From positions 41,586 to 105,585 of the forward strand of contig JAJQDP010000001.1 of the NCBI GenBank assembly GCA_021202155.1: a stretch of 64,000 nt of DNA, written 5' to 3'. Below the pieces are notes generated by a model that was not told where the DNA came from, ran no database searches, and saw only the letters and a program-made list of their open reading frames with translations. Origin of the DNA: Oscillospiraceae bacterium (lineage in GTDB: Bacteria > Bacillota > Clostridia > Oscillospirales > Ruminococcaceae). Positions within the stretch are counted from its first letter, which is position 1; every line of letters starts with the position of its first letter. This document shows, piece after piece, positions 1 through 8,331 of this stretch. The translations under genes and the position numbers were made by a program.

Positions 1-427
1 TCTGCTCAGAAATGTAGCTTAAAGCCCTGTAGCTTCCGCCGGTCAGATGCTTGTCGCCGTAGTAGTACTCAATGCCCCAGTTTTCTTTGTTGATGACAAC
101 TTTGGTCTTGCCGCTTGTGATGGTGGCGCACTTTTCGCCGTTCTCGACCAGAGGCTTGAAGCCTGTGTCCTCGTTAAGCTCGAACTTCGGTGAGTCGTCA
201 AGTGTTCCCTTGTAGTGGACGACCGAGACCTTGATAACGTTCTCCATGGTGGAGGTAATCTCAAGCTCCAGTGTAGGACCGCCCAAGGTCATACCTCTGT
301 TCCATATCTTAGCGTTCGTTGCAAGAATCTTGACGCCGTTCGGGATTTCGTCGACCTCATAAGCTTGGGCGGCATAGTTGACCGAATATCCGACCTGATT
401 AAGCCAATATCCGTCTGCAAATTTCAT
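1..427 (-). CDS. GH31 family alpha-xylosidase-like glycosidase, N-terminal fragment
   Basis: Partial gene running off the left edge; about 142 N-terminal residues are visible. It starts MKFADGYWLNQVGYSVNYAA, which resembles the beta-sandwich N-domain of YicI-type GH31 alpha-xylosidases; the catalytic barrel lies outside the window. An AAAGGA ribosome site sits about 10 bases before the ATG. The gene lies 37 bases downstream of the CapA-like gene on the same strand, so the two may be co-transcribed. An alpha-xylosidase would remove xylose side chains from xyloglucan-type oligosaccharides, which fits a plant-fibre degrader with the uronate genes nearby. The family call is from memory of the N-terminal pattern only; substrate is inferred. 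Confidence 0.7.
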   Translation of the reverse strand, partial: MKFADGYWLNQVGYSVNYAAQAYEVDEIPNGVKILATNAKIWNRGMTLGGPTLELEITSTMENVIKVSVVHYKGTLDDSPKFELNEDTGFKPLVENGEKCATITSGKTKVVINKENWGIEYYYGDKHLTGGSYRALSYISEQ

Positions 428-464
428 GTTGCGTTCATCCTTTCATGTTTGTATATTTTGGTGT

Positions 465-1712
465 TTATTCAATCGAAAGATATTCTTCCGGAATGTAACT
501 GAGTACCTTGTCGATAGTGTCCTGAGTGAATCCTGAGCAACCGTGCGCTGACAACAGGTCGTCGGTATACGTCGCATACGATTCAATGTGAATGTTCGAG
601 TAGTTGTAGCCGTACTGAGTGATGATGGGAATCGCCTTGACATTCTCGATGGTGACCTCGCCGGTGTCCATGTTCTTGGTGACTTCAAGCTTTCCAATGA
701 TACCGACCATTGCAAGCGGGTCAGCCATCGCAGAGACCAAGTTCCCAAGCCCATAGAAGACAAATGCCTGCCCGCCGTCCGGCTTGTCTATGTACTCCAT
801 AGTTTCTACTGTGTGCGCCTGAGTCCCGATGATGAGGTCTGCGCCCCACTCAACCAATTTCGGAGTGAAGGTTTTCTGTAAAGTAGACAGCTCATTCGAG
901 ACCTCCGTCCCATAGTGAACGGAAACAACGACGACATCCGCGATGCTGTCAGCATACCTGACCTGCTCCTCAATCAAATCCATATTCGCATCGGTGATTC
1001 TTATAATCCAGCACTCTGTGTCAGAGGGGAGATACAGCCCGTTCGTGTGCTCAGTGTAGCCTAAAAAAGCGAACGTGATGCCGTTAACCTCCATGGTGCG
1101 GATGATATTCATGTCCTCTTCGCTCTCATAAGCCCCGTAGCAGATGACTCCGTCCTGTTCCTTCCAGAAGTTAAGGGTAGATATGAGTCCGGTTTCACCT
1201 CTGTCTAAAACATGGTTGTTTCCTATTGACATGACGTTGAATCCGAGGTCGACCATCTTTCTTCCCAAATCACCAGGCGAGCAGAAATTCGGGTAGTCGC
1301 TCGGCTCGAGCTCGTCGGTGACGATGGTCTCCTGGTTTAAAATCGCAATATCGACTCCCTCAAGATAGCCTTCGATGCTCTCGTAGACATAGTCAAAGTC
1401 ATAGCCGTTCTCGTCGCCGTTGGCTTTTGCTCTTCTGTGCGCCTGATTGTAGATAGACGAGTGTATGAGATTGTCTCCAGCGCAAAGAAGGCTCACAGTC
1501 CTTATGTCCGGCTCAGGCTCGGCAGTTGTGACGGTGGTAGCCTCAGTCGTGACGGTGGTAGCCGCGGTGGTAGCTTCTGTGGCGGCGGTAGTAGCTTCTG
1601 TGACCTTGCCGGTTGTGGTCTCCGACGGGTTATCCTCGACCAAATTGGTGCAGGCGACAGTGGTCATCAGGCAGGTAGCCGCAACTATTGTCGCAAAAAT
1701 TCTTTTAAGCAT
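465..1712 (-). CDS. CapA-family metallophosphoesterase-like lipoprotein
   Basis: 415 residues. The N-terminus is a lipoprotein signal (hydrophobic run ending TTVAC, lipid Cys at about residue 21), so the protein should be anchored on the outer face of the membrane. Residues 30-65 form a low-complexity Thr/Ala linker. The rest matches the PGA_cap/CapA fold: LLCAGDNLIHSS, ILNQETIV, SIGNNHVLDRGETG, VVVSVHYGTE and IIGTQAHTVE carry the Asp, Asn and His residues expected of its metal centre. Family members take part in poly-gamma-glutamate capsule synthesis, but capB/capC partners are absent, so the substrate is open. Own promoter at 1748-1776; GGAG ribosome site before the ATG. Confidence 0.85.
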   Translation of the reverse strand: MLKRIFATIVAATCLMTTVACTNLVEDNPSETTTGKVTEATTAATEATTAATTVTTEATTVTTAEPEPDIRTVSLLCAGDNLIHSSIYNQAHRRAKANGDENGYDFDYVYESIEGYLEGVDIAILNQETIVTDELEPSDYPNFCSPGDLGRKMVDLGFNVMSIGNNHVLDRGETGLISTLNFWKEQDGVICYGAYESEEDMNIIRTMEVNGITFAFLGYTEHTNGLYLPSDTECWIIRITDANMDLIEEQVRYADSIADVVVVSVHYGTEVSNELSTLQKTFTPKLVEWGADLIIGTQAHTVETMEYIDKPDGGQAFVFYGLGNLVSAMADPLAMVGIIGKLEVTKNMDTGEVTIENVKAIPIITQYGYNYSNIHIESYATYTDDLLSAHGCSGFTQDTIDKVLSYIPEEYLSIE

Positions 1713-1747
1713 ACTGGTACTCCATATTTCTTTTCATTTTCAGAAGT

Positions 1748-1776
1748 ATTATAACAAAAATCCTGCCGAAAAACAA
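1748..1776 (-). promoter_or_regulatory. Sigma-A promoter of the CapA-like gene
   Basis: On the minus strand TTGTTT (1771-1776) and TATAAT (1748-1753) are separated by 17 bases, about 35 bases before the start codon. Confidence 0.7.
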
Positions 1777-1810
1777 TACCGAACTTGAGTTTTGCCACAA
1801 CTTTTCACAT

Positions 1811-1848
1811 AAAAAATAAAACAGCCGGAGGCATTTAAACCTCCGGCT
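1811..1848 (-). terminator. Intrinsic terminator after uxuB
   Basis: Perfect 9-bp stem AGCCGGAGG/CCTCCGGCT with an 8-base loop, followed on the minus strand by a T-rich run. It ends the uxuAB transcript and separates it from the CapA-like gene. Confidence 0.88.
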
Positions 1849-1864
1849 AAGATTCTTATATCGG

Positions 1865-3466
1865 TTATCCGAGATATTCCTTGAGAGTTGCCCTTACAGC
1901 ACCAGCTCCGGAAACCTCCTTAAGGAAGATTTCAGTAATCTTCTTCGAGAGCCCGTTTGCAACCAGATCAGTTCCAAAAATCTGAGCGTTCGAGAGAATC
2001 TTATCAAGCTTGTCTCCGACCGTTTCCGGCTTTCCAAGCTCGATTCCTTCTAAGTGAGCTCTTAACTCGTCCTTCAATGGGTCATTTGAAATCTCCATAG
2101 CCTCGCCGTTGTCGTCGACGCCCAAGAGGTATCTGAGCCATCCTGCAATTGCAAGCGGAACAGCCGTAAGCTTCTCTACATCTCCATTAGCCTCATAGCT
2201 CTTGATGGTCTCGCCAAAACGGATTCCGACCTTCTGAGAGGTGTCGGTGGCGATTCTTTGCGGAGCATCCGGCATGAACGGGTTCGGAAGTCTTTCGTTG
2301 ATGACTTCGTCTATGAATGCCTTTGGCGAGAGGATTCCCGGGTCGGTGACAACCGGCAAGCCCTCGTCATAGCCTAACTTCTTTATGAGCTTGACCAAGT
2401 CTTCGTCCTTCATCTCCTCACAGATGAGGGTATATCCCAGGAGGCAACCATAGACCGCAAGCGCGGTGTGAAGGGGATTTAAGCATGTAGTGACCTTCAT
2501 TCTCTCGACGTTGTTGACGGTGTCGCGGTCGGTCATGTATACTCCGGCTTTTTCGAGGGCAGGGCGCGAGTTCGGGAAGCTGTCCTCGATGACGAGATAC
2601 TGCGGCTTCTCTGCGTTGACAAAAGGCGCAATAAAGGTCTTCTTTGAAGTGATGATGGGGGACATCTCCTCAAGCCCGGCGTCAGTGAGGATAGCCTCGA
2701 CCTTCTCGGACGGACGGGGAGTAATCTTGTCAATCATGCTCCACGGGAATGTGACGTACATTCCGTCATCAAGATATTCGACAAAATCATAGTCGGCAAG
2801 TCCGTTTTTAACCCAGCCGTTAGCAATGGTCAAGACGGAGGACTTGAGTTTTTCGCCGTTATGAGAGCAGTTGTCCATGCTTACAAGTGCTATCGGGAAC
2901 GCACCCGCTCTGTATCTTTCGAGCATCAAAGCTGTGACAAAGCTCATGGCGTGTCTTGCGTGTGTGGGTCCTTCCTTGATGTCAGCCTGAACCAAAGGCG
3001 TGAGCTCACCCTGAGAGTTTGTGACGGCATAGCCCTTTTCGGTAATGGTGAAGCTGATCATCTGCAGTGAGGGATTTCTTGCGATCTCGTAGAACCTCTC
3101 CATCTCAGCTTCGTCGGTGATGTCAGCCTTGAGAGCTTCGCAGACAGAGGCTATAACCTCGCTTTCGACCGAGCCGTCGGGCAATAGACTTGCGCTGACC
3201 GTGAGGTTGTCGTGAGCCTTGAAGATGCTATCGATAATCTCATAGTCGAATGTATCAGCCGCTATGATTCCGGTATCGGCAAGACCATCGTTGAGAAGGC
3301 TCTGCTGTAAGCTCGCGATAAACCCTCTGAAAATGTTACCTGCACCAAAGTGAAGCCAGACAGGGTTCTTGTGAGTGTTCTCAGTGACCTTTTCTACGTC
3401 ATACTTGGGAAGCTTAATCTCTCCCCAGGCTTCCGTGTTTTTAAGTGAATCCAAACAGAGTTTCAT
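1865..3466 (-). CDS. uxuB: Fructuronate reductase (mannitol dehydrogenase family)
   Basis: 533 residues, full length for the long-chain polyol dehydrogenase family. The N-terminal Rossmann segment contains LHFGAGNIFRGF near residue 40, a hallmark of this family, and the C-terminal half carries the substrate/catalytic helices with KVTTCLNPLHTALAVYG. In the hexuronate pathway it reduces D-fructuronate to D-mannonate with NADH in the cytosol. The call as UxuB rather than mannitol or tagaturonate reductase rests on its position one base after uxuA: the AAGGAG ribosome site lies inside the end of uxuA, indicating translational coupling. Confidence 0.9.
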   Translation of the reverse strand: MKLCLDSLKNTEAWGEIKLPKYDVEKVTENTHKNPVWLHFGAGNIFRGFIASLQQSLLNDGLADTGIIAADTFDYEIIDSIFKAHDNLTVSASLLPDGSVESEVIASVCEALKADITDEAEMERFYEIARNPSLQMISFTITEKGYAVTNSQGELTPLVQADIKEGPTHARHAMSFVTALMLERYRAGAFPIALVSMDNCSHNGEKLKSSVLTIANGWVKNGLADYDFVEYLDDGMYVTFPWSMIDKITPRPSEKVEAILTDAGLEEMSPIITSKKTFIAPFVNAEKPQYLVIEDSFPNSRPALEKAGVYMTDRDTVNNVERMKVTTCLNPLHTALAVYGCLLGYTLICEEMKDEDLVKLIKKLGYDEGLPVVTDPGILSPKAFIDEVINERLPNPFMPDAPQRIATDTSQKVGIRFGETIKSYEANGDVEKLTAVPLAIAGWLRYLLGVDDNGEAMEISNDPLKDELRAHLEGIELGKPETVGDKLDKILSNAQIFGTDLVANGLSKKITEIFLKEVSGAGAVRATLKEYLG

Positions 3467-3467
3467 T

Positions 3468-4562
3468 TTATTTGCACTCCTTTTTAGATTTATCTATGGC
3501 TTCCCAGAGACCGTTGAGGTAGCAAACTCCCAACGCTCTGTCGTAAAGACCATAGCCCGGTCTTCCGGTTTCTCCCCAAATCATTCTGCCGTGGTCGGGG
3601 CGGATGTAGGTATCGGGGCAGACCTCGTATATTGCCTTCATAATCTCGTACATGTCGAGCTCGCCGTTGGATGAAAGGTGGCTTGTCTCACAGAATCTGC
3701 GATCAGATCCTAAGTGCTTTATATTTCTTACATGCATACAGCCTATCTTACCCATCTCGCCGAAGTGGCGGATGATTGAAACGACGTCGTTTTCGGTATT
3801 AGAGCCAAGTGAACCGGTGCAGAGGCAGAGGGTATTGCAGGGACTGTCGACTAAGCCCACAATCTTGTCATAGCCTTCCTGGGTGTGAGCAAGTCTCGGA
3901 AGACCGAAAATCTTCCATCCCGGGTCGTCCGGATGACAAGCCATAACAACTCCGCACTCCTCGCAGGTCGGGATAATACCCTCCAAGAAGTACTTGTAGT
4001 TCGCAAGTAACTGCTCCTCATCGACGCTCTCATACTGCTTCAGAACCTTCTCAAGGTCAGCAAGTCTTTCAGGCTCCCAGCCGGGGAGGGTGAAGCCGTT
4101 CGAGTCCTCAGCGGTTTTCCTGACTATCTCAAGAGGAGTCATGCTTCCAAGCTCTTCTTCATCGTAGTACATGCTTGTAGAACCGTCGGGATTCGGCTTC
4201 GCAAGGTCTGTTCTAAGCCAGTCAAGAACCGGCATGAAGTTGTATACTATGCACTTGACGCCATACTTTGCAAGGTTTCTTATTGTAATGCAGTAGTTTT
4301 CAATGTACTTGTCTCTTGTGGGAAGACCAAGCTTGATGTCCTCGTGGACGTTGACGCTCTCGATGACCTCGCACTCAAGCCCGGCGGCGTGAACCTCGTC
4401 GATATAAGTCTTGATTTCCTCCTCGGTCCAAACCTCGCCTGCCGCCTTGTAGTCAAGTACTCCCATAAGTCCACTCACGTTCGGAATCTGGCGAATCTGC
4501 GAAAGGGTAACGCTGTCGCTGTCATGCCCGAACCACCTGAATGTCATTTTCAAATTACTCAC
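3468..4562 (-). CDS. uxuA: Mannonate dehydratase
   Basis: 364 residues, usual length for UxuA, which dehydrates D-mannonate to 2-keto-3-deoxygluconate using Fe2+/Mn2+. Visible signatures are MTFRWFG at the N-terminus, [11 protein letters not shown], the [12 protein letters not shown] segment, [12 protein letters not shown] and [13 protein letters not shown], which supply Cys/His metal ligands. The start is ambiguous: GTG at 4562, TTG at 4553 (giving the family-typical MKMTFRW) or ATG at 4547; the AAAGG ribosome site suits the TTG best. First gene of a two-gene operon with uxuB, divergent from the KDPG aldolase gene. Confidence 0.93.
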   Translation of the reverse strand: MSNLKMTFRWFGHDSDSVTLSQIRQIPNVSGLMGVLDYKAAGEVWTEEEIKTYIDEVHAAGLECEVIESVNVHEDIKLGLPTRDKYIENYCITIRNLAKYGVKCIVYNFMPVLDWLRTDLAKPNPDGSTSMYYDEEELGSMTPLEIVRKTAEDSNGFTLPGWEPERLADLEKVLKQYESVDEEQLLANYKYFLEGIIPTCEECGVVMACHPDDPGWKIFGLPRLAHTQEGYDKIVGLVDSPCNTLCLCTGSLGSNTENDVVSIIRHFGEMGKIGCMHVRNIKHLGSDRRFCETSHLSSNGELDMYEIMKAIYEVCPDTYIRPDHGRMIWGETGRPGYGLYDRALGVCYLNGLWEAIDKSKKECK

Positions 4563-4584
4563 AGCCTTTCAATATTTTATTAAG

Positions 4585-4616
4585 CTTTGCACCCGGAATC
4601 CGGGACTCAAGCAAAT
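4585..4616 (-). promoter_or_regulatory. Hairpin/palindrome in the uxuA 5' leader
   Basis: A perfect 13-base palindrome CCCGGAATCCGGG at 4592-4604 is framed by TTTGC/GCAAA arms. It lies between the uxuA promoter and start codon, so it could be an operator for a uronate-responsive repressor or an RNA hairpin. No regulator gene is adjacent; role inferred. Confidence 0.45.
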
Positions 4617-4635
4617 TTCACTGTTTCACAAGATA

Positions 4636-4664
4636 ATAATAGCATTTTGCACGACTCTTTTCAA
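4636..4664 (-). promoter_or_regulatory. Promoter of uxuAB
   Basis: Minus-strand TTGAAA (4659-4664), 17-base spacer, TATTAT (4636-4641). It faces away from the plus-strand promoter at 4716, giving a divergent control region of about 220 bases. Confidence 0.75.
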
Positions 4665-4715
4665 GACCTTTCTGTATATTTTATAGACTTTTTTGTAATT
4701 TTAATAGAAGCATTA

Positions 4716-4744
4716 TTGACAATCAGCCCTGAAGTATTTATAAT
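4716..4744 (+). promoter_or_regulatory. Promoter of the KDPG aldolase - KDG kinase operon
   Basis: Consensus sigma-A promoter: TTGACA (4716-4721), 17-base spacer, TATAAT (4739-4744), 37 bases before the ATG. An AAAGGAG ribosome site follows. Confidence 0.85.
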
Positions 4745-4781
4745 TAGGGTGTAATAAAATTTCAAAGGAGCGGATAAAGCG

Positions 4782-5741
4782 ATGTCTTATCAAGCTATTG
4801 CAGATAAAATTTATAATCTCGGAATCCTCCCCGTAATCGCAATTGAGGATGCCGACAAGGCTGTACCTCTTGCCAAGGCTCTTTGTGACGGCGGTCTCCC
4901 GGCGGCTGAAATCACCTTCAGAACAGCCTGCGCCAAGGACGCCATCATGAGAATAAGAAAAGAGCTTCCCGACATGCTCGTAGGAGCGGGAACAGTTCTT
5001 ACAAAAGAGCAGGTCGACGACGCACTTGAAGCGGGAGTAGAATTCATTGTAACCCCCGGCTTCAATCCGGAGATAGTCAAGTATGCACTTTCAAAGGGTG
5101 CAGTCATCATGCCCGGAACAGCAACTCCCGGCGAAATGGAGCAGGCTATGAGCTTGGGTCTTGACATAGTCAAGTTCTTCCCGGCTGAGCAGAACGGTGG
5201 TCTCGCAAAACTCAAGGCAGTCTCCGCACCCTATCAGAAGCTAAGATTCATCCCGACCGGCGGAGTAAATGCCACAAATTTGGTCGATTACATCAAGTTC
5301 AATAAGATAATCGCCTGTGGCGGCACATGGATGGTCAAGAAGGACTTAATCGATGCCGGAAACTGGGCTGAAATCACAAGGCTCACCAAGGAAGCAGTCC
5401 ACGCAATGCTTGGTCTTGAGTTTGCACACATGGGAATCAACTGCGACGCTCCCGAGGAAGCACTCAAGGCGGCACAGCTTCTTGAGACGATGTTCGGCTT
5501 CGGATATAACGAGGGCAATTCGTCCGTCTTCACAGCGGATAAGAAGATCGAAATCTGCAAGACCCCGAAGCCCGGCAAGTACGGTCACATCGCAATCGCG
5601 ACGAATTCGACAGCCCGTGCGGTTGCATACTTCAAGTCACAGGGCTACGAATTTGCGGACGAGTCCACAATCCCGACCGGTGCGGTATACTTCAAGGACG
5701 AATTCATGGGCTTCGCAATTCATCTTGTACAGAAAAAGTAA
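4782..5741 (+). CDS. eda: KDPG/KHG aldolase fused to a C-terminal VOC-like domain
   Basis: 319 residues, against about 210 for ordinary Eda. Residues 1-208 are the class I aldolase barrel: ITFRT with the proton-shuttling Glu just before it, GAGTVLT, FIVTPGFN and GLDIVKFFPAE with the Schiff-base Lys; it splits 2-keto-3-deoxy-6-phosphogluconate into pyruvate and glyceraldehyde-3-phosphate. Residues 210-319 (FAHMGINCDAPEEA... to AIHLVQKK) look like a glyoxalase/VOC fold with a single beta-alpha-beta pair set. What that domain does is unknown; a sugar-acid binding or regulatory part is possible. First gene of a two-gene operon with kdgK. Confidence 0.9.
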   Translation: MSYQAIADKIYNLGILPVIAIEDADKAVPLAKALCDGGLPAAEITFRTACAKDAIMRIRKELPDMLVGAGTVLTKEQVDDALEAGVEFIVTPGFNPEIVKYALSKGAVIMPGTATPGEMEQAMSLGLDIVKFFPAEQNGGLAKLKAVSAPYQKLRFIPTGGVNATNLVDYIKFNKIIACGGTWMVKKDLIDAGNWAEITRLTKEAVHAMLGLEFAHMGINCDAPEEALKAAQLLETMFGFGYNEGNSSVFTADKKIEICKTPKPGKYGHIAIATNSTARAVAYFKSQGYEFADESTIPTGAVYFKDEFMGFAIHLVQKK

Positions 5742-5758
5742 TATAGGAGGACAAAGTA

Positions 5759-6784
5759 ATGGGAAATAAGGCAGTAACCTTCGGCGAAATTATGCTCAGG
5801 CTCAACCCGGAGGGATATTTAAGATTTTTGCAGGCTAACACCTATGAGGCTACCTTCGGCGGAGGAGAGGCAAACGTTGCGGTTTCGCTCGCCAACTATG
5901 GCGTGGACGCTTCGTTCGTCACAAAGCTTCCCAAGCACGAAATAGGTCAGGCGGCTGTCAATGAACTCAGACGCTACGGCGTTGACACCTCTGACATCCT
6001 GAGAGGCGGCGACAGAGTCGGAATCTACTTCGCCGAGAAGGGTGCGTCCCAGAGACCGTCAAAGGTCATCTACGACAGAGCCTACAGTGCAATTTCACTT
6101 GCAAAGCGCGACGAATTCGACTGGGACAAGATTTTTGAGGGTGCCAAGTGGTTCCACTTCACCGGTATCACTCCGGCTCTCGGCGGCGAGCTCCCCGAGA
6201 TATGCCTCGACGCTGTCAAAGCCGCACACGCTAAGGGCGTAACGGTAAGCTGTGACCTCAACTATAGAAAGAAGCTTTGGACTAGGGAGCAGGCTCGTGA
6301 GTGCATGAGTAAGATTGTACCTTATGTCGACGTCTGCATCTCTAACGAGGAGGACGCCAAGGACGTCTTCGGAATTGAAGCCGAGAACACCGACATCGAC
6401 TCCGGCAAGCTCAACCACGAGGGCTACATCAGCGTAGCTCGCCAGCTCCACGAGAGATTCGGTTGCAGTCATGTCGCAATCACACTTCGCTCCTCAATCT
6501 CCGCAAACGACAACGACTGGGCAGGTATGCTCTATACCGGCGACAACGCCTACTTCTCGAAGCAGTACCACATGCACATCGTCGACCGTGTCGGCGGAGG
6601 AGACAGCTTCGGCGGCGGACTCATCTATTCACTTATGAATGATTACGAGCCCCAGAAGGCAATCGATTTCGCAGTCGCGGCTTCCTGCCTCAAGCACTCC
6701 ATCGAGCATGACTTCAATCTCTGCTCCGTAGCTGAGGTTGAATCACTTGCCGGCGGCAACGCATCAGGAAGAGTTCAGAGATAA
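5759..6784 (+). CDS. kdgK: 2-dehydro-3-deoxygluconokinase (PfkB family)
   Basis: 341 residues, PfkB-type sugar kinase. Visible motifs are FGGGEANVAVSLANYG in the sugar-binding N-part and the anion-hole/catalytic segment DRVGGGDSFGGGL near residue 280, where GGGD replaces the more usual GAGD but keeps the catalytic Asp. It phosphorylates KDG made by UxuA to KDPG for the aldolase encoded 17 bases upstream, so uxuB-uxuA-kdgK-eda form a complete lower uronate pathway. GGAGG ribosome site before the ATG; strong terminator just after the gene. Confidence 0.9.
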   Translation: MGNKAVTFGEIMLRLNPEGYLRFLQANTYEATFGGGEANVAVSLANYGVDASFVTKLPKHEIGQAAVNELRRYGVDTSDILRGGDRVGIYFAEKGASQRPSKVIYDRAYSAISLAKRDEFDWDKIFEGAKWFHFTGITPALGGELPEICLDAVKAAHAKGVTVSCDLNYRKKLWTREQARECMSKIVPYVDVCISNEEDAKDVFGIEAENTDIDSGKLNHEGYISVARQLHERFGCSHVAITLRSSISANDNDWAGMLYTGDNAYFSKQYHMHIVDRVGGGDSFGGGLIYSLMNDYEPQKAIDFAVAASCLKHSIEHDFNLCSVAEVESLAGGNASGRVQR

Positions 6785-6806
6785 AATTCAAAGCTGTAAT
6801 AAAAAC

Positions 6807-6837
6807 CGGACGAGGTTTCAAGCCTCGTCCGATTTTT
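6807..6837. terminator. Bidirectional terminator between kdgK and the 6818-7234 gene
   Basis: 9-bp perfect stem CGGACGAGG/CCTCGTCCG with a 7-base loop; T-run on the plus side and a complementary A-run on the other. The loop contains the stop codon of the convergent minus-strand gene. Confidence 0.88.
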
Positions 6838-7234
6838 TCAGGGTTTTAATTATGGAGGATAGATACAGACAAACGGAAATAATTATGAGCCCGAACCCGA
6901 CAACCCAGTATACCGCGGTCAACCGGTTCGTTGTCCCGTAAATTTTTAAAACTCCCGTGAATACCGAGCCAATTGAAAGTGCGGCAATTCCTGAGTTATA
7001 GAGATTATGTGACGCCCGGTTTGGAATGTGTTTCCCGAAGTATGCAAACAGAAAAGAGGGAAGTGCACCGCCCGCGAGGGGAATCGCAAAGGCATAAATC
7101 ATATAGTATGAGTAAACCTCGTGGCTGAAAATCTCGTAGACAGCACCGAAAAGTGCTAAGAAAAGCGAGCATCCGAGGTACACAAGTCCTGTTTTCATCA
7201 TGCCTTTTTTATGGTCAGTACCCGATGTAGACAA
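6818..7234 (-). CDS. Small integral membrane protein, unrecognised
   Basis: About 138 residues with four predicted membrane helices (roughly residues 14-32, 41-64, 83-101 and 108-127) and a short charged C-tail. No family motif recognised. The start is uncertain: TTG at 7234, preceded by GGAAGGTGAG and overlapping the end of the upstream gene by 20 bases, or ATG at 7201/7198. It is the last gene of the glycosyltransferase - phosphodiester glycosidase set, so a role in membrane-linked glycan handling is a guess from context. Confidence 0.6.
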   Translation of the reverse strand: MSTSGTDHKKGMMKTGLVYLGCSLFLALFGAVYEIFSHEVYSYYMIYAFAIPLAGGALPSFLFAYFGKHIPNRASHNLYNSGIAALSIGSVFTGVLKIYGTTNRLTAVYWVVGFGLIIISVCLYLSSIIKTLKKSDEA

Positions 7235-8315
7235 TGTCGCTCACCTTCCTTTCCTTGATGGTCTTGCCGGAGGAGGTGGGATTATTTATAACCTCGCCGT
7301 TAAATACCATTGTGGACGAACCGCCGCCGTCAAGGTTATACGCCGTCTCAACTCCCAGGCTCTGCATGAACTCTGCAAGTTCATACAAAGAAAGCCCTTC
7401 GCTCTCGTCCGTCCTTCCGTCTGCAACGACGAAAACATAGTGGAGATCATCTATGATGCCGATAGCTGTTCTTGGATTGCTTGTTTTCGCCTTTCCGACC
7501 TCTTCATCCTCTGTGACGCTGATTTTGCCGCTCTGGACAAGAGCAGGACCAAACGAAAGCACCTGATATGCACCTGCGTTCAGAAGCTCCTCGGCGGTGA
7601 CGTCGCTTTCTGAGATAATCTCAAAGCTTCCGTCAGCATAGATAACCAAATCCTCGTTGTCGGAAGAGCCGGTGCTTCTGTATAAAACTCCGTTCCTTAT
7701 GACATACCCTGTCTCCTGTGCACCGTAGTAGTCGCCGTTTATGGCTAAAATCGCTCCGACGCGCTCTGAAATATCAGAGGTCTTCTCGGTTACGTTCTTC
7801 CCATAAGCGTTCTTAGCGAACGCTGTCTGCAAGTATTCGGCAGAGGAGAGAACCACGTCCGCAACATAAACCGTAGTATCATTCTCCCTGTATTCGGTGA
7901 TGGTGATAGTGATGTTCCCGTCGCTGTAGTAGCTGTCAGTGATTACAGTCTCAGCCTCAGTTGCGACAGTGGTAGCAGTTGTAGCGGCGGTAGTGGTCGC
8001 TGTTGTAGCGACGGTCGTCGTTACAGTTGTAGTCGCATCCGTGGCAGTGGAGGCAGTCGTAGTGGAAGCCTCGGTGGCTTCAGAAGTGGCTTCCGTCTCC
8101 TCGGAAGTGGTGATCTCTTCCGCTGTGGTTTCAACAGTAGTAGTTGTTTCCGGAACGGTGGTGATTTCTGTAACTTCGGTCACAGATGTTGTGACCTCGG
8201 GAATCTCTACCGTTTCATATACTGTTTCCAATACAAACGTATCAAGTGCTATATAAACAGTAAACCCGACAAGAGCAATAGTATATAAAATCGCCCAGAT
8301 ATGACGCCTGAACAT
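7215..8315 (-). CDS. Membrane-anchored phosphodiester glycosidase-like (NAGPA/DUF2233) protein
   Basis: 366 residues from the ATG at 8315, chosen because AGGAGG lies 7 bases upstream; an in-frame start further upstream has no such site and would overlap the preceding gene. Residues 5-25 form a signal-anchor helix, then about 100 residues of Thr/Glu/Ala-rich linker. From about residue 135 the NAGPA/phosphodiester glycosidase fold follows: AINGDYYGAQETGYVIRNG, TAIGIIDDLHYVFVVADGR and the catalytic-region signature YNLDGGGSSTMVFNG. Relatives hydrolyse sugar phosphodiesters or exopolysaccharide linkages outside the cell. Follows the glycosyltransferase gene by 16 bases. Confidence 0.85.
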   Translation of the reverse strand: MFRRHIWAILYTIALVGFTVYIALDTFVLETVYETVEIPEVTTSVTEVTEITTVPETTTTVETTAEEITTSEETEATSEATEASTTTASTATDATTTVTTTVATTATTTAATTATTVATEAETVITDSYYSDGNITITITEYRENDTTVYVADVVLSSAEYLQTAFAKNAYGKNVTEKTSDISERVGAILAINGDYYGAQETGYVIRNGVLYRSTGSSDNEDLVIYADGSFEIISESDVTAEELLNAGAYQVLSFGPALVQSGKISVTEDEEVGKAKTSNPRTAIGIIDDLHYVFVVADGRTDESEGLSLYELAEFMQSLGVETAYNLDGGGSSTMVFNGEVINNPTSSGKTIKERKVSDIVYIGY

Positions 8316-8331
8316 ACTCACGCCTCCTGCT

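Noticed and set aside
7939..8256. Val/Ala-rich open frame on the plus strand
   Set aside because: It is the antisense of the Thr-rich stalk of the phosphodiester glycosidase; simple-sequence codons keep the opposite frame open. No ribosome site or promoter.
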